A DNA stretch of 64,000 nt, taken from NCBI GenBank assembly GCA_934539585.1, contig CAKTCT010000004.1:43682-107681 (forward strand), written 5' to 3'. Position 1 is the stretch's first letter. Every line of letters starts with the position of its first letter. Positions 51,674 through 59,558 of this stretch are shown in pieces. Origin of the DNA: an uncultured Oscillospiraceae bacterium (GTDB taxonomy: Bacteria > Bacillota > Clostridia > Oscillospirales > Ruminococcaceae). A program made the position numbers and the translations under genes. A model generated the notes under the pieces. The model did not search any database and was not told the DNA's origin. It worked only from the letters and a program-made list of their open reading frames with translations.

Positions 51674-52624
51674 TTACCACAGACCGATTTTGCCGGCTTT
51701 TTTGGAGACGACGTTTGCAAGGATCAAAATCGTCGAGTTCACCAGGGAATTGAACAATCCGGCGGCGGTGGAAAATGAAAAGTCATTCTGGACCAGGCCG
51801 GTCCGGTAGACATAGGTGGAAATCACCTCCGACGCGCTTAGATTGGAGCTGTTTTGCAGCGCGAAAACCTTCTCGTAGCCTACGCTCAGCAAAGACCCGC
51901 ACCGAAGGATGAACAGGATCACAATGGTCGGCACCAGCACGGGAAAATTGATGTGGATGATCTTTTGCAGCCGGGTGGCCCCGTCGATCTCCGCCGCCTC
52001 CAGCAGAGAGCTGTCCACCCCGGAAAGCGCCGCAATGTACACGATGGCGCCCCACCCGGTTCCTTGCCAAATGCCGCTGATTACATAAATCCACTTGAAC
52101 ATTCCGGGTTTGGCGATAAAGTAAACGGACTCCTGCCCGATTGCGTTTAAGAAGTGGTTGACGATGCCGGTGGTGGGGTTCAGAAACAAGATGATCATAC
52201 CGCACAGCACCACCGTGGAGATGAAGTGGGGCGCATAGGAAATGGTCTGGAACAGGCGCTTCCGCCCGGAACTTTGAATCTCATTGGCCATCAGCGCCAG
52301 AAGAATGGGGAAGGGGAAACCGACCACCAGCGCCAAAAGGCTGATGGAAAGCGTATTTTTCAGGATGATAGGGAACCAGTAGGAATGGAACAGATTTCGG
52401 AAGTTTTCAAAGCCCACCCAGGGGCTCCCGAAAATCCCATCCCGGAAGTTATAATTCTTAAAGGCGATGACGATCCCGTACATGGGTACATAGCGAAAGA
52501 TCACCAGCGCGGCCACCGCCGGCAGCATCATCAGATAGATCTGCCACCGGTTCTTTATCCTCCGTATCCGAATGGAACGGGCCCGCTTTGCTCTCGCCCG
52601 TTCGTCCGTGGCGACTGACAACAT
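51674..52624 (-). CDS. ABC sugar permease, LplB type
   Basis: A 316-residue permease with a basic N-terminus (RARAKRARSIRIRRIKNRW), six helices, and the EAA loop (SSLLEAAEIDGATRLQKIIH). It is the first gene of the glycan operon and is preceded by a promoter and a palindrome. AAGGAGG is 8 nt before the ATG. Confidence 0.9.
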   Translation of the reverse strand: MLSVATDERARAKRARSIRIRRIKNRWQIYLMMLPAVAALVIFRYVPMYGIVIAFKNYNFRDGIFGSPWVGFENFRNLFHSYWFPIILKNTLSISLLALVVGFPFPILLALMANEIQSSGRKRLFQTISYAPHFISTVVLCGMIILFLNPTTGIVNHFLNAIGQESVYFIAKPGMFKWIYVISGIWQGTGWGAIVYIAALSGVDSSLLEAAEIDGATRLQKIIHINFPVLVPTIVILFILRCGSLLSVGYEKVFALQNSSNLSASEVISTYVYRTGLVQNDFSFSTAAGLFNSLVNSTILILANVVSKKAGKIGLW

Positions 52625-52639
52625 GGAACTCCTCCTTCT

Positions 52640-52656
52640 GCTGCGTCTGACGCAGC
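52640..52656. promoter_or_regulatory. 17-bp perfect palindrome in the operon leader
   Basis: GCTGCGTC-T-GACGCAGC lies between the promoter and the ribosome-binding site of the permease gene. It could be an operator for a dimeric regulator or a leader hairpin. Confidence 0.55.
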
Positions 52657-52680
52657 CTGACCGTTTATCAAAGCAGCTTC

Positions 52681-52709
52681 ATTGTAGCACGGGGTATTTT
52701 CCGGCACAA
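52681..52709 (-). promoter_or_regulatory. Promoter of the glycan operon
   Basis: TACAAT (52681-52686) with a TGC extension and TTGTGC (52704-52709), 17 bp apart on the minus strand and about 57 bp before the first start codon at 52624. Confidence 0.65.
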
Positions 52710-52829
52710 CAGGTGAGATTCACCGCGGAAACCGCCCGCTTCCCGCCGAATTCCCGGAAATCCCGCCGGTTTTCCGCCTTTTCCCGGCAAAAAATCATAT
52801 TTGACCTGTCCGCGACCGCCCAGAGCCGG

Positions 52830-54512
52830 TCATCGACGCTGAATCCGGAAGGTCTCCCGGTTATAATCCACCGTCACCACGGTCCCGTTGGAATAGGTGG
52901 TGCAATAGATGCCGTCAGCCAGCTTCTGGTGGCTCTCGATAAAGGCGTACCGCTCCGGCTCCAGCCTTGCGTAGTCCTCCGCCATGGCCTGGATTTTTTG
53001 GATACTGGTCCGGAGGTGCTCCTCCGTATCGCAGAGCATGTCCTCGTCGCCCATCCACCGGTTGTCCGAGGCAAAATTCGCGTTGAAGCACACCAGGGGC
53101 CTTCCTCCCAGCTCAAAGTACTTCAGTCGGTTCCGGGCGCCCTTGGCCCCATAATTTAGCGTATAGGTACAGGGGTTGTATAGGATGATTCCGTGGTATA
53201 CCATCTGCCAGAAGGGCACCAATTCATCGCAGAGCGGGGCCAGGGGCTTCCCCACGGCAAATTGGGGATACAGCACGGCGTCCATCTCCGCTGCGGCAAA
53301 ATCGTAGCCGGATTCCGAAGAAAACCCGCCGAACAGCTCCCGGCTCAGTTTCATGGTCTTCCGATACCACTCCCCGGACTGGCGGCGGGTCAGGGGGTGG
53401 TTCTTGTCGTAACACTTCAGGACCGGAAGAATGGTGATTACGTCGATGTAGTGGATTCCCTGGAACCCCAGCTCTTTCAGCTTCGGCTGGTTGACCTGCT
53501 CGAACCGCTCATACTGCCGTCTGGGGCAGATTTTGTACGGTCTGCCGCCGGACCAGCAGTAGGGCCGGGCATAGAGCCCGCCGTCCTTGGTCTTGAGCAG
53601 ATATTCCTCGTCAAAGCAGTCGGCAATCGTATAGGCCGCCGTGGCGTCGTCGTGGCACACGATGTTATACCCCAGAGCTTTGGTCCGGCGAATCAGCTCC
53701 CGGAGCTTCTCCTCACCGCCCAACCGGGGGTCCGGCGGGAAAATCTGCGGAAAACGGCCGTCGTGGCCGCCGTAATTCCACCCTACCAGGCAGAGCTCCG
53801 CACTCCGGACCCCGCTGGCGTACAGCGCCTCCGCGATCCGCCCCGCCTGCGCAAAGGTGCAGGCCACGTGCATGGGCGGTTCCGTCTCCGGCGTCTGGTT
53901 CTCCACGGGGCTTGGGGCAGGCTTCCACCCCATCCGGATGCGGACGGAAATGCCCTCTGCGCTCCGCTTGAGCCTTGGGTCCGCCTCCACCCGCTCCTTC
54001 AGGGGCACACAGCCCCCTGCGGTCAGCTGGTACCGGCGGTATTCCCGCGCCATGGCGCTGTAACTCCCATCCCGCAGGAAGTGATATTCCACCCGGATGT
54101 CCTCCTCCGGCGCATCCCCGTCTATGAAAAAGCGGGGGTAGGCAGCGTAACCCCCGTCCTTTACGGTGAGGACCATGCCGAAATCCAGCCGCATCCCGGT
54201 GACGATGCCCAGGATGCCGTCTTCGCCGCGGTTCCACCCATAGCACGCCACTGCGGAAAAGCTGCGGCTCATCTCCCCGTCCTCTCTGGCGGTGAACCGG
54301 GTGAGCAGCGTCCCATCCACATTCATGTCCGTAATAAAGTACCCCGGATCCCCGGCTTTTGCGGTGAAATAGTCGTACAGAAAATCGATATACGCCGCCT
54401 GTTCCCCCACCCGCTCCTTGGGCAAGGTGCAGACCTGCACGTTCCCGTCCTCCGAAAGCAGTACGTCCACGATTTCTTCCCGCCGGTCCTCGTATACAAT
54501 CCGCGCCTTCAT
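52830..54512 (-). CDS. DUF5696-like predicted glycoside hydrolase
   Basis: A 560-residue cytoplasmic protein: N-terminal beta-sandwich part (residues 1-190), then a TIM-barrel-like region with ELCLVGWNYGGHDGRFP, NIVCHDDATAAYT, IHYIDVITILPVLKCYDKNH and FGGFSSESGYDFAAAE, in which an Asp and a Glu could be catalytic. It fits what I know of DUF5696 proteins in carbohydrate-use loci, but no activity is assigned to it here. It has its own strong promoter and is upstream of, and codirectional with, the glycan operon. AAAGGAGG is 8 nt before the ATG. Confidence 0.75.
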   Translation of the reverse strand: MKARIVYEDRREEIVDVLLSEDGNVQVCTLPKERVGEQAAYIDFLYDYFTAKAGDPGYFITDMNVDGTLLTRFTAREDGEMSRSFSAVACYGWNRGEDGILGIVTGMRLDFGMVLTVKDGGYAAYPRFFIDGDAPEEDIRVEYHFLRDGSYSAMAREYRRYQLTAGGCVPLKERVEADPRLKRSAEGISVRIRMGWKPAPSPVENQTPETEPPMHVACTFAQAGRIAEALYASGVRSAELCLVGWNYGGHDGRFPQIFPPDPRLGGEEKLRELIRRTKALGYNIVCHDDATAAYTIADCFDEEYLLKTKDGGLYARPYCWSGGRPYKICPRRQYERFEQVNQPKLKELGFQGIHYIDVITILPVLKCYDKNHPLTRRQSGEWYRKTMKLSRELFGGFSSESGYDFAAAEMDAVLYPQFAVGKPLAPLCDELVPFWQMVYHGIILYNPCTYTLNYGAKGARNRLKYFELGGRPLVCFNANFASDNRWMGDEDMLCDTEEHLRTSIQKIQAMAEDYARLEPERYAFIESHQKLADGIYCTTYSNGTVVTVDYNRETFRIQRR

Positions 54513-54541
54513 CTTTCTCCTCCTTTGGCTTTGCTGCCATC

Positions 54542-54570
54542 ATTATAGAAGCCGCGGCCAGACCGGTCAA
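54542..54570 (-). promoter_or_regulatory. Strong promoter of the DUF5696 gene
   Basis: TTGACC (54565-54570) and TATAAT (54542-54547) with a 17-bp spacer, 29 bp before the start codon at 54512; the best consensus promoter in the window. Confidence 0.85.
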
Positions 54571-54682
54571 CGGGTGATTTTTTCAGGGGCCGTGCCGGAA
54601 AATCCCTCTTGCACAGCCGCCGCCCGGACCAGAAGGCCGTCCTTTATGAAAATCGCCTGGGTCTTCCTCTCCCCTTCATAGA

Positions 54683-54723
54683 AAAACGCGCAGGCCCGGT
54701 CTGCCCGCAGCCTGCGCGTTTTG
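54683..54723. terminator. Terminator-like hairpin (bidirectional)
   Basis: AAAACGCGCAGGC pairs with GCCTGCGCGTTTT around a short loop; A-run before and T-run after on both strands. With the separate terminator at 54758 it forms a double stop between the 361-residue gene and the DUF5696 promoter. The rest of the 54513-54793 gap holds only that promoter. Confidence 0.65.
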
Positions 54724-54750
54724 TGATATTCCAATGGATTCCCCCAAAAA

Positions 54751-54788
54751 GCAAAGACCGCCTGCCGCAGGAAAGACGCGGCAGGCGG
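54751..54788 (-). terminator. Terminator of the coiled-coil membrane protein gene
   Basis: A perfect 11-bp stem (CCGCCTGCCGC / GCGGCAGGCGG) followed on the minus strand by TCTTTGCTTTTTGG, six bases after the stop codon. Confidence 0.8.
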
Positions 54789-54793
54789 ATTTT

Positions 54794-55879
54794 TCACCGG
54801 TGGGACAGCTGATACGAAACCGAGGCGTTGAAGTCGTTGATGGCGGCGGTGTTGACGTTGACGGCGCTTTCCAGGCTGCTGATGTCCTGGGAAATCCCGG
54901 CCAGCAGGCCGTTGGTCGCCTGAATGGCGGCGACAATCTCATACTGCAGCTGCCGGATCTCATCCAGCTCGACAACGATCTGGGAAAGCTGCGTAATGAT
55001 CTGGTTGGCGCGGAGCTCCCGCTCGAACAGGTTGTAGGCTCCGTCGGGGCCGTCCAGGGTGCTGCACCGGCCGGTCTCCAGGTACTCGTGGATCTGGGTG
55101 ACTGCCACGAAATTCCGGTACTTGGGGTGGATCACATTCTGGGCATAGTGCCGTTCCAGCTCCTCCCGGACTTTGGCCTCCATCGGCGCGATTTCCTGCC
55201 CGGCACGGACACAGTAGGCCTCGATGCCCTGCTCCTTGGCCAGGATGGCATTGCGTTGGTCCAAGGCCTCCTCGTAGGAGGCTTTCGCCGTCCAATAGTC
55301 CTCGCCCCAGGGCAGATGATTCAGGCCGTGCAGAATCCCCCAAATCAGAAAAAGCACAAAGGCTGCAATGCCGCAATACACCGAGTATCGAATAAAATAG
55401 GGCTTGAACTCCTTGATCTTCTCAAATCCCCAGAGAAGGAAGGTGATCAAAAAGCCGCCCACGACACCTACCAACGCACAGCCAAAAATGAGAGAGAATA
55501 GCCCCTTGATATCCGAAAACGTGAACTTGAGATTCAGCAGAATCACATGGATGGCCATGGAAGCGAGCCCTTCCTTTTTGGGCGCATTTTTCTCCCGGAG
55601 GTACCCGTTGGGAGGGGAGGTATAGACTTCCCCCTCGGGCTCCCCGACGTAGGACAGCCGGATTCCCACATACTGAGGGCGCGTGCCGGGAAGGTAATGG
55701 TCGCGAGGGAACTTGTCCCCGTACTGATAGTGCCCGGGGCTGCGGGATTCCTCCGTGACCTGACTGGCCACGGTTTGCTGGAGCAGGTCCTTGGTCTGCT
55801 CGTAGGAATAGAGCATGCTTTCCAGGTCGGCGGCGCGCTTCAGGTACTCCTTCAGCTCCGCCCCTGTTTTTTCCGCCAT
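54794..55879 (-). CDS. Two-TM protein with coiled-coil flanks
   Basis: A 361-residue protein with no family I recognise. The N-terminal 110 residues are soluble and begin with a helical stretch (AELKEYLKRAADLESMLYSY), then two adjacent membrane helices (IFGCALVGVVGGFLITFLLW, residues ~130-150; YCGIAAFVLFLIWGIL, ~168-185) make a hairpin. The C-terminal ~170 residues are a long helical/coiled-coil tail (ASYEEALDQRNAILAKEQGI, QLSQIVVELDEIRQLQYEIV). Both ends would face the cytoplasm. The start at 55879 has AAGGAGG 7 nt upstream; the frame to 55939 does not. Monocistronic, bounded by a terminator and a tRNA gene. Confidence 0.75.
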   Translation of the reverse strand: MAEKTGAELKEYLKRAADLESMLYSYEQTKDLLQQTVASQVTEESRSPGHYQYGDKFPRDHYLPGTRPQYVGIRLSYVGEPEGEVYTSPPNGYLREKNAPKKEGLASMAIHVILLNLKFTFSDIKGLFSLIFGCALVGVVGGFLITFLLWGFEKIKEFKPYFIRYSVYCGIAAFVLFLIWGILHGLNHLPWGEDYWTAKASYEEALDQRNAILAKEQGIEAYCVRAGQEIAPMEAKVREELERHYAQNVIHPKYRNFVAVTQIHEYLETGRCSTLDGPDGAYNLFERELRANQIITQLSQIVVELDEIRQLQYEIVAAIQATNGLLAGISQDISSLESAVNVNTAAINDFNASVSYQLSHR

Positions 55880-55994
55880 GGAAATTCCTCCTTTTGTCAT
55901 CGGCATCGCCGAAAATCCTTTATTTTGCGCGTTACACAAAACAGGCTCCCTTTCACGGACGAATGTGCCACGAAAAGGAGCCGGTTTCCAGAAT

Positions 55995-56070
55995 TGGAGC
56001 TACTGAGGGGACTCGAACCCCTGACCTGCTGATTACGAATCAGCTGCTCTACCAACTGAGCCACAGTAGC
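55995..56070 (-). tRNA. tRNA-Thr (CGU anticodon)
   Basis: The minus strand folds as a complete tRNA: acceptor arms GCTACTG/CAGTAGC, D arm GCTCAGTTGGTAGAGC, anticodon stem GCTGA/TCAGC around TTCGTAA (anticodon CGT), T arm AGGGGTTCGAGTCCCCT, and an encoded CCA end. It reads the threonine codon ACG. Confidence 0.95.
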
Positions 56071-56096
56071 ATATTCGATTCATCCCCGAAGGGAGA

Positions 56097-56135
56097 CGAG
56101 CAAAATCTGTTATTCAGTATAGCAGATTTTGCTCG
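56097..56135. promoter_or_regulatory. 13-bp perfect inverted repeat over the tRNA promoter
   Basis: CGAGCAAAATCTG (56097-56109) and CAGATTTTGCTCG (56123-56135) with a 13-nt loop. It can act as the terminator hairpin of the XRE-cupin gene (its stop is at 56148) and covers the tRNA promoter's spacer and -10. Confidence 0.7.
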
Positions 56136-56144
56136 TTTTGTAAA
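56116..56144 (-). promoter_or_regulatory. Promoter of the tRNA-Thr gene
   Basis: TTTACA (56139-56144) and TATACT (56116-56121), 17 bp apart, some 46 bp before the mature tRNA. Confidence 0.75.
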
Positions 56145-56147
56145 GAG

Positions 56148-56711
56148 CTATTTCACAAGAAACGCCAGAAAACGGCATTCTTTTCCGTCCACCGCGATCA
56201 TGCCGTGGGGCTTGCTGGAATCGTAGTAGATGGCGTCGCCCTCGGAGAGGATTTTCTCCTTGCCGTTGACCACCACTTTCAGCGTCCCGGACAGGATGTA
56301 GTCGAACTCCTGGCCATCGTGCTGGCTCAGGGCGATGGGGGCGTCCTGCTGGCTCTCAACAAAGGGGGCCACCACCAGGTAGGGGTCCGCCAGCTTGCCG
56401 CTGAACTTGTACGCCAGGTGCTGGTAGGCGAAGCTCTCCCGGCGGTGGACCGACAGGCCCTGGCCCTTCCGCACCACGGAGTAGGATTTCAGCCGGGGGC
56501 CGCTGCCGCTGAGCAGGTCGATGATGTCCACGCCGAACTTGTCGGCGCACTTACCCAGAAAGGTCACGGAGAAGTCCTTCTCCCCGGCCTCCCGCAGGGC
56601 GTATTCCTCCGGGGAGACGTTGGTGGCCTCCGCCATCTCCTCCACCGAAAATTCCATGATCTCCCGCAGGCCGCGAAGGCGCTCGGCGATCTCTTTGATG
56701 TTTTCGTTCAT
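56148..56711 (-). CDS. XRE-family regulator with cupin domain
   Basis: A 187-residue protein: N-terminal helix-turn-helix (IAERLRGLREIMEFSVEEMA, residues 5-60) and C-terminal cupin barrel (QHDGQEFDYILSGTLKVVVN, GDAIYYDSSKPHGMIAVDG). This layout matches PuuR/HipB-like regulators that sense small molecules such as amino acids or polyamines. The ATG at 56711 follows GAGGG by 7 nt; an ATG two codons upstream is possible. The promoter is at 56765. Target genes cannot be read from the context. Confidence 0.88.
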   Translation of the reverse strand: MNENIKEIAERLRGLREIMEFSVEEMAEATNVSPEEYALREAGEKDFSVTFLGKCADKFGVDIIDLLSGSGPRLKSYSVVRKGQGLSVHRRESFAYQHLAYKFSGKLADPYLVVAPFVESQQDAPIALSQHDGQEFDYILSGTLKVVVNGKEKILSEGDAIYYDSSKPHGMIAVDGKECRFLAFLVK

Positions 56712-56764
56712 TGTCATTCCCTCGTTTCCGCAGAAAAATCCGGTTGCAGAACTCTGCTGGTTCC

Positions 56765-56793
56765 AGTATACCACAGTCCGGCCAAAAAATCAA
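56765..56793 (-). promoter_or_regulatory. Promoter of the XRE-cupin gene
   Basis: TTGATT (56788-56793) and TATACT (56765-56770) with a 17-bp spacer. Confidence 0.7.
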
Positions 56794-56810
56794 TGACAGC
56801 CCGCAGCAAA

Positions 56811-56840
56811 AGAAAAGGCCAGCGCCTCCCGACGCTGGCC
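56811..56840 (-). terminator. Terminator of the 215-residue lipoprotein gene
   Basis: GGCCAGCG pairs with CGCTGGCC around an 8-nt loop and is followed by TTTTCTTTTG on the minus strand, nine bases after the stop codon. Confidence 0.8.
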
Positions 56841-56848
56841 GGTCACCG

Positions 56849-57496
56849 TCAGTCGGCGTTCTGCCACCCGACCCGGGGATTCCTCATCTTGAACTCATAG
56901 GTGATTCTGGCAACATGCATCTCCAGCATGTTCACAGTAAGAGTGCAGATCGTTTTTTCTCCATCGTCCCATTCTTCATGCCAGCTTAAACTCGTGCCTT
57001 CCTTCATGGCATCTACGATTTTGCTTAAAAAATCCTCCAATGTAAGGCGATGTAGAATTCCCGGATAGGTCGTAGGCTCTCCATAGGCCGCCGTGATCTT
57101 TTTCACAAGGCCGTCGATATAGCCGGGAAGTTCTTCCGCATCCGTGACATGGCTTATGAACAGCACGCCGTAAAAGGTGTCTTTGTTCTCTTTCGATATG
57201 TCGAAAAGCAGCTCCTCATAGAAATCCTTTCCTTCGATTGACACGGGCTCCGGCAGTTCCCACCAACCCAGCGTGTCCCCTCTGTAATAGAGGTCGCTTT
57301 CTTCCAGCTGGAATTCTGCCAATACGTCCGGCATTTTTTTACGATAGAGGGCTTCTATGGCGGACCGCTGCTCCCCGGTATACAGCCACTTTCCGTCCTC
57401 GTCCTTTTTTTGGCAGCCGGAAAACGAGATGGAAATCAGCAGGAGCAGCACGCAGAAAACGGAACCGGCACGCTGTTTTTTGTGAGATGAGATCAT
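56849..57496 (-). CDS. Small lipoprotein of unknown function
   Basis: A 215-residue lipoprotein with lipobox SFSGC (Cys28). The mature part is alpha/beta with charged text (LAEFQLEESDLYYRGDTLG, FDISKENKDTFYGVLFISHV, WHEEWDDGEKTICTLTVNML). No family is recognised. Codons are more AT-rich than most genes here, as in the 33-36 kb cluster. It is monocistronic with its own promoter and terminator. AAAGGAG is 6 nt before the ATG. Confidence 0.8.
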   Translation of the reverse strand: MISSHKKQRAGSVFCVLLLLISISFSGCQKKDEDGKWLYTGEQRSAIEALYRKKMPDVLAEFQLEESDLYYRGDTLGWWELPEPVSIEGKDFYEELLFDISKENKDTFYGVLFISHVTDAEELPGYIDGLVKKITAAYGEPTTYPGILHRLTLEDFLSKIVDAMKEGTSLSWHEEWDDGEKTICTLTVNMLEMHVARITYEFKMRNPRVGWQNAD

Positions 57497-57556
57497 GGGA
57501 CTCTCCTTTCATTTCATCCAATGTCATTTGTTATCAGCAGCATCCTTTATGGTTAA

Positions 57557-57603
57557 ACTTTACCATGAAATACTGTCATTTGTCAAGATGTTTCATTTGA
57601 AAC
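57557..57603 (-). promoter_or_regulatory. Lipoprotein promoter with upstream palindrome
   Basis: TTGACA (57581-57586) and TAAAGT (57557-57562), spacer 18 bp. GTTTCA-TT-TGAAAC (57590-57603) lies directly upstream of the -35 box and looks like a regulator site. The gap 57497-57806 otherwise holds only the divergent Crp-gene promoter. Confidence 0.6.
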
Positions 57604-57690
57604 GTCAATGGTCCGTCTATGCCCTCCTTCTGCCGACTTTTCTTCTTCCGCTGCCATAACAGGATGTTTGACAAATCGGCCCTTTCCGTC

Positions 57691-57739
57691 TTGACAACCG
57701 CCGGAAAACGTGTATAATAAAACTGTACCAAATGATACA
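57691..57739 (+). promoter_or_regulatory. Crp-gene promoter and imperfect dyad operator
   Basis: TTGACA (57691-57696) and TATAAT (57713-57718), spacer 16 bp. TGTACCAAATGATACA (57724-57739), an imperfect dyad of form TGTAnCAnnTGnTACA, covers the transcription start; repression by the gene's own product is likely. Confidence 0.75.
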
Positions 57740-57806
57740 CTTTACTCCTTGTGCGGCGGGTGTGCGGACAGGCGCGCCCGCCGGAATCCGGAAGGGAGGA
57801 CTCCCC

Positions 57807-58451
57807 ATGACCAACGTCCCCTGGCTGGACGCCTGCTGCGCCTCGCCCTTGTTCCGGGACCTCCCCCGGGAACGGACGGCGGCCCTTCTGGAGGGCCGGG
57901 CAGAGCTCCGGAATTTTTCCCGGGGCCAGGATCTGGACGGATACCTCCGGAAGCTGGGCATCGTCGCCGAAGGGCGGCTGGCCGTATACAACGCCGGAGG
58001 AGCCCTGCTCAACCAGCTGCGCTCCGGGGATATGTTCGGAGTGTCCACGGTGTTCACCGGCTACAGCTCCCACATCACCCGGATCTCGGCGGCGGTGAAC
58101 TCCGCCGCGGTCCTCATCGGGGAGGAGGAGCTGGCGACCATTTTCGCCGAGGATTTCTCCGTCAACCGCAGCTACCTGGCCTTCCTCACCGACCGGATCC
58201 GATTCCTCAATTGGAAGATCGACCTGTTCTCCGCCTCCACCGCCCAGCAGAAGCTGCGGCTTTACCTTCTCCACCTCCGGAAAGAGGGGAGCGAGGTCAC
58301 GGTGGAGCCCCTGGCCCGGCTGGGACACACTCTGGGCATGGGAAGGGCCTCCCTTTACCGGGTCATCGAGAAGCTGGAAGGGGAGGGCGTCATCAAACGG
58401 ATGGAACGGAACCGCTGGCAGGTAGACTGGGAGCGGCTCTGCGCAGAATAA
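57807..58451 (+). CDS. Crp/Fnr-family transcriptional regulator
   Basis: A 214-residue regulator with an N-terminal cyclic-nucleotide-like beta barrel (GIVAEGRLAVYNAGG, LRSGDMFGVSTVFTG), a long dimerisation helix and a C-terminal winged helix (LGHTLGMGRASLYRVIEKLE). There is no Fnr-type N-terminal cysteine cluster, though Cys10-Cys11 are near the start. It is followed at 24 bp by a three-gene ABC transporter and is probably the transporter's regulator. ATG at 57807 with GGGAGG 8 nt upstream; a longer frame runs back over the operator and is rejected. Confidence 0.9.
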   Translation: MTNVPWLDACCASPLFRDLPRERTAALLEGRAELRNFSRGQDLDGYLRKLGIVAEGRLAVYNAGGALLNQLRSGDMFGVSTVFTGYSSHITRISAAVNSAAVLIGEEELATIFAEDFSVNRSYLAFLTDRIRFLNWKIDLFSASTAQQKLRLYLLHLRKEGSEVTVEPLARLGHTLGMGRASLYRVIEKLEGEGVIKRMERNRWQVDWERLCAE

Positions 58452-58475
58452 CTGACCAAAGAAAGAGGCATCGCA

Positions 58476-59558
58476 ATGAAACACAGTAAGCTTTTGGCAT
58501 TTTTCACCGCCGCCGTTCTGGCCGCGGCAGTCTTTACCGGATGCGGCGGAAACGCCGGGTCCTCCACTCCCTCCTCGGAACCCGCTTCCGAAGTCTCCTC
58601 CGAGGTTTCCTCTGAAGTCTCCTCCGAGCCCGTCTCCGCCCCGGAGAGCAGCGAGGAGACCGACCCCATCCCTGACGTGGCGGTCAGCGTAGCCGGCTTG
58701 AAGGGCCCCACCGGCCTTGGCATGGTCAAGATGATGGAGGACAGCGCCAACGCCGAATCCACCCCCTACACCTTCACCCTCTCCGGCGCCCCCGACGAGG
58801 TGGTGAGCAAGATCTCCACCGGTGAGCTGGACATCGCATCGGTTCCCTCCAACCTGGCGGCCGCTCTCTGGAATAAGACCCAGGGAGGCGTTAAGGTCCT
58901 GGGGGTCAACGCCCTGGGCGTCCTCTATCTGGTGACCAAAGGGGAGGAGATCAACTCCATCGCCGACCTGAAGGGCAAGACCATCATCTCCAGCGGCAAG
59001 GGCACCACCGCCCAGTACACCGTGGAGTACCTCTTAAAGGCCAACGGCATCGACCCCGAAACCGACGTGACCATCGACTATAAGGCCGAGCACGCCGAAG
59101 CCGCCTCCGCCATTGCTTCTGCGGAGACCGCCGTGGCGGTGCTGCCCCAGCCCTTTGTCACCACCGTGACCATGCAGAACGCCGACGTCTCCATTGCCCT
59201 GGACCTCTCCGCCGAGTGGGAGAAGGCCACCGGCAAAAAGCTCCCCATGGGCGTCATCATCGGCCGCACCGAGTTTGTGGAGGCCCATCCCGACGCGGTC
59301 AATGCATTTTTGGATCAGTACGCCGCCTCTGCGGAGTACGTCAACGCCAACCCCGCCGAAGCCGCGGTCCTGTCGGAAAAATTCGACCTGATCAAAGCCG
59401 CTGTGGCGGAAAAAGCCATCCCCTACTGCAACATCGTCTGCCTGGAAGGGGAGGAGATGAAGTCCGCCCTGGGCGACTTTCTGCAGATCCTTTTCGACTT
59501 TGAACCCAAGACCATTGGAGGGACGATTCCCGGTGACGACTTCTACTACGCACGGTAA
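58476..59558 (+). CDS. ABC substrate-binding lipoprotein, SsuA/TauA/NMT1-like
   Basis: A 360-residue lipoprotein (lipobox VFTGC, Cys23) with a Ser/Glu/Pro linker to residue ~65 (SSEVSSEVSSEPVSAPESSE), followed by a type-2 periplasmic-binding fold: GLKGPTGLGMVKMMEDSANA, DIASVPSNLAAALWNKTQGG, DLKGKTIISSGKGTTAQYTV, AAVLSEKFDLI. Members bind sulfonates, nitrate, taurine or pyrimidine precursors. The text does not settle which. First gene of a transporter operon. Confidence 0.88.
   Translation: MKHSKLLAFFTAAVLAAAVFTGCGGNAGSSTPSSEPASEVSSEVSSEVSSEPVSAPESSEETDPIPDVAVSVAGLKGPTGLGMVKMMEDSANAESTPYTFTLSGAPDEVVSKISTGELDIASVPSNLAAALWNKTQGGVKVLGVNALGVLYLVTKGEEINSIADLKGKTIISSGKGTTAQYTVEYLLKANGIDPETDVTIDYKAEHAEAASAIASAETAVAVLPQPFVTTVTMQNADVSIALDLSAEWEKATGKKLPMGVIIGRTEFVEAHPDAVNAFLDQYAASAEYVNANPAEAAVLSEKFDLIKAAVAEKAIPYCNIVCLEGEEMKSALGDFLQILFDFEPKTIGGTIPGDDFYYAR

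Noticed and set aside
52657..52829. Riboswitch in the leader of the glycan operon
   Set aside because: The palindrome and promoter are clear, but I see no conserved riboswitch core.
54567..54797. Small minus-strand frame ending PEKITR
   Set aside because: The final residues look protein-like, but the frame crosses two terminators, overlaps a consensus promoter and has no start signal.
57576..58484. A 302-residue minus-strand frame
   Set aside because: Antisense to the Crp/Fnr gene, which has a promoter, ribosome-binding site and complete domains.
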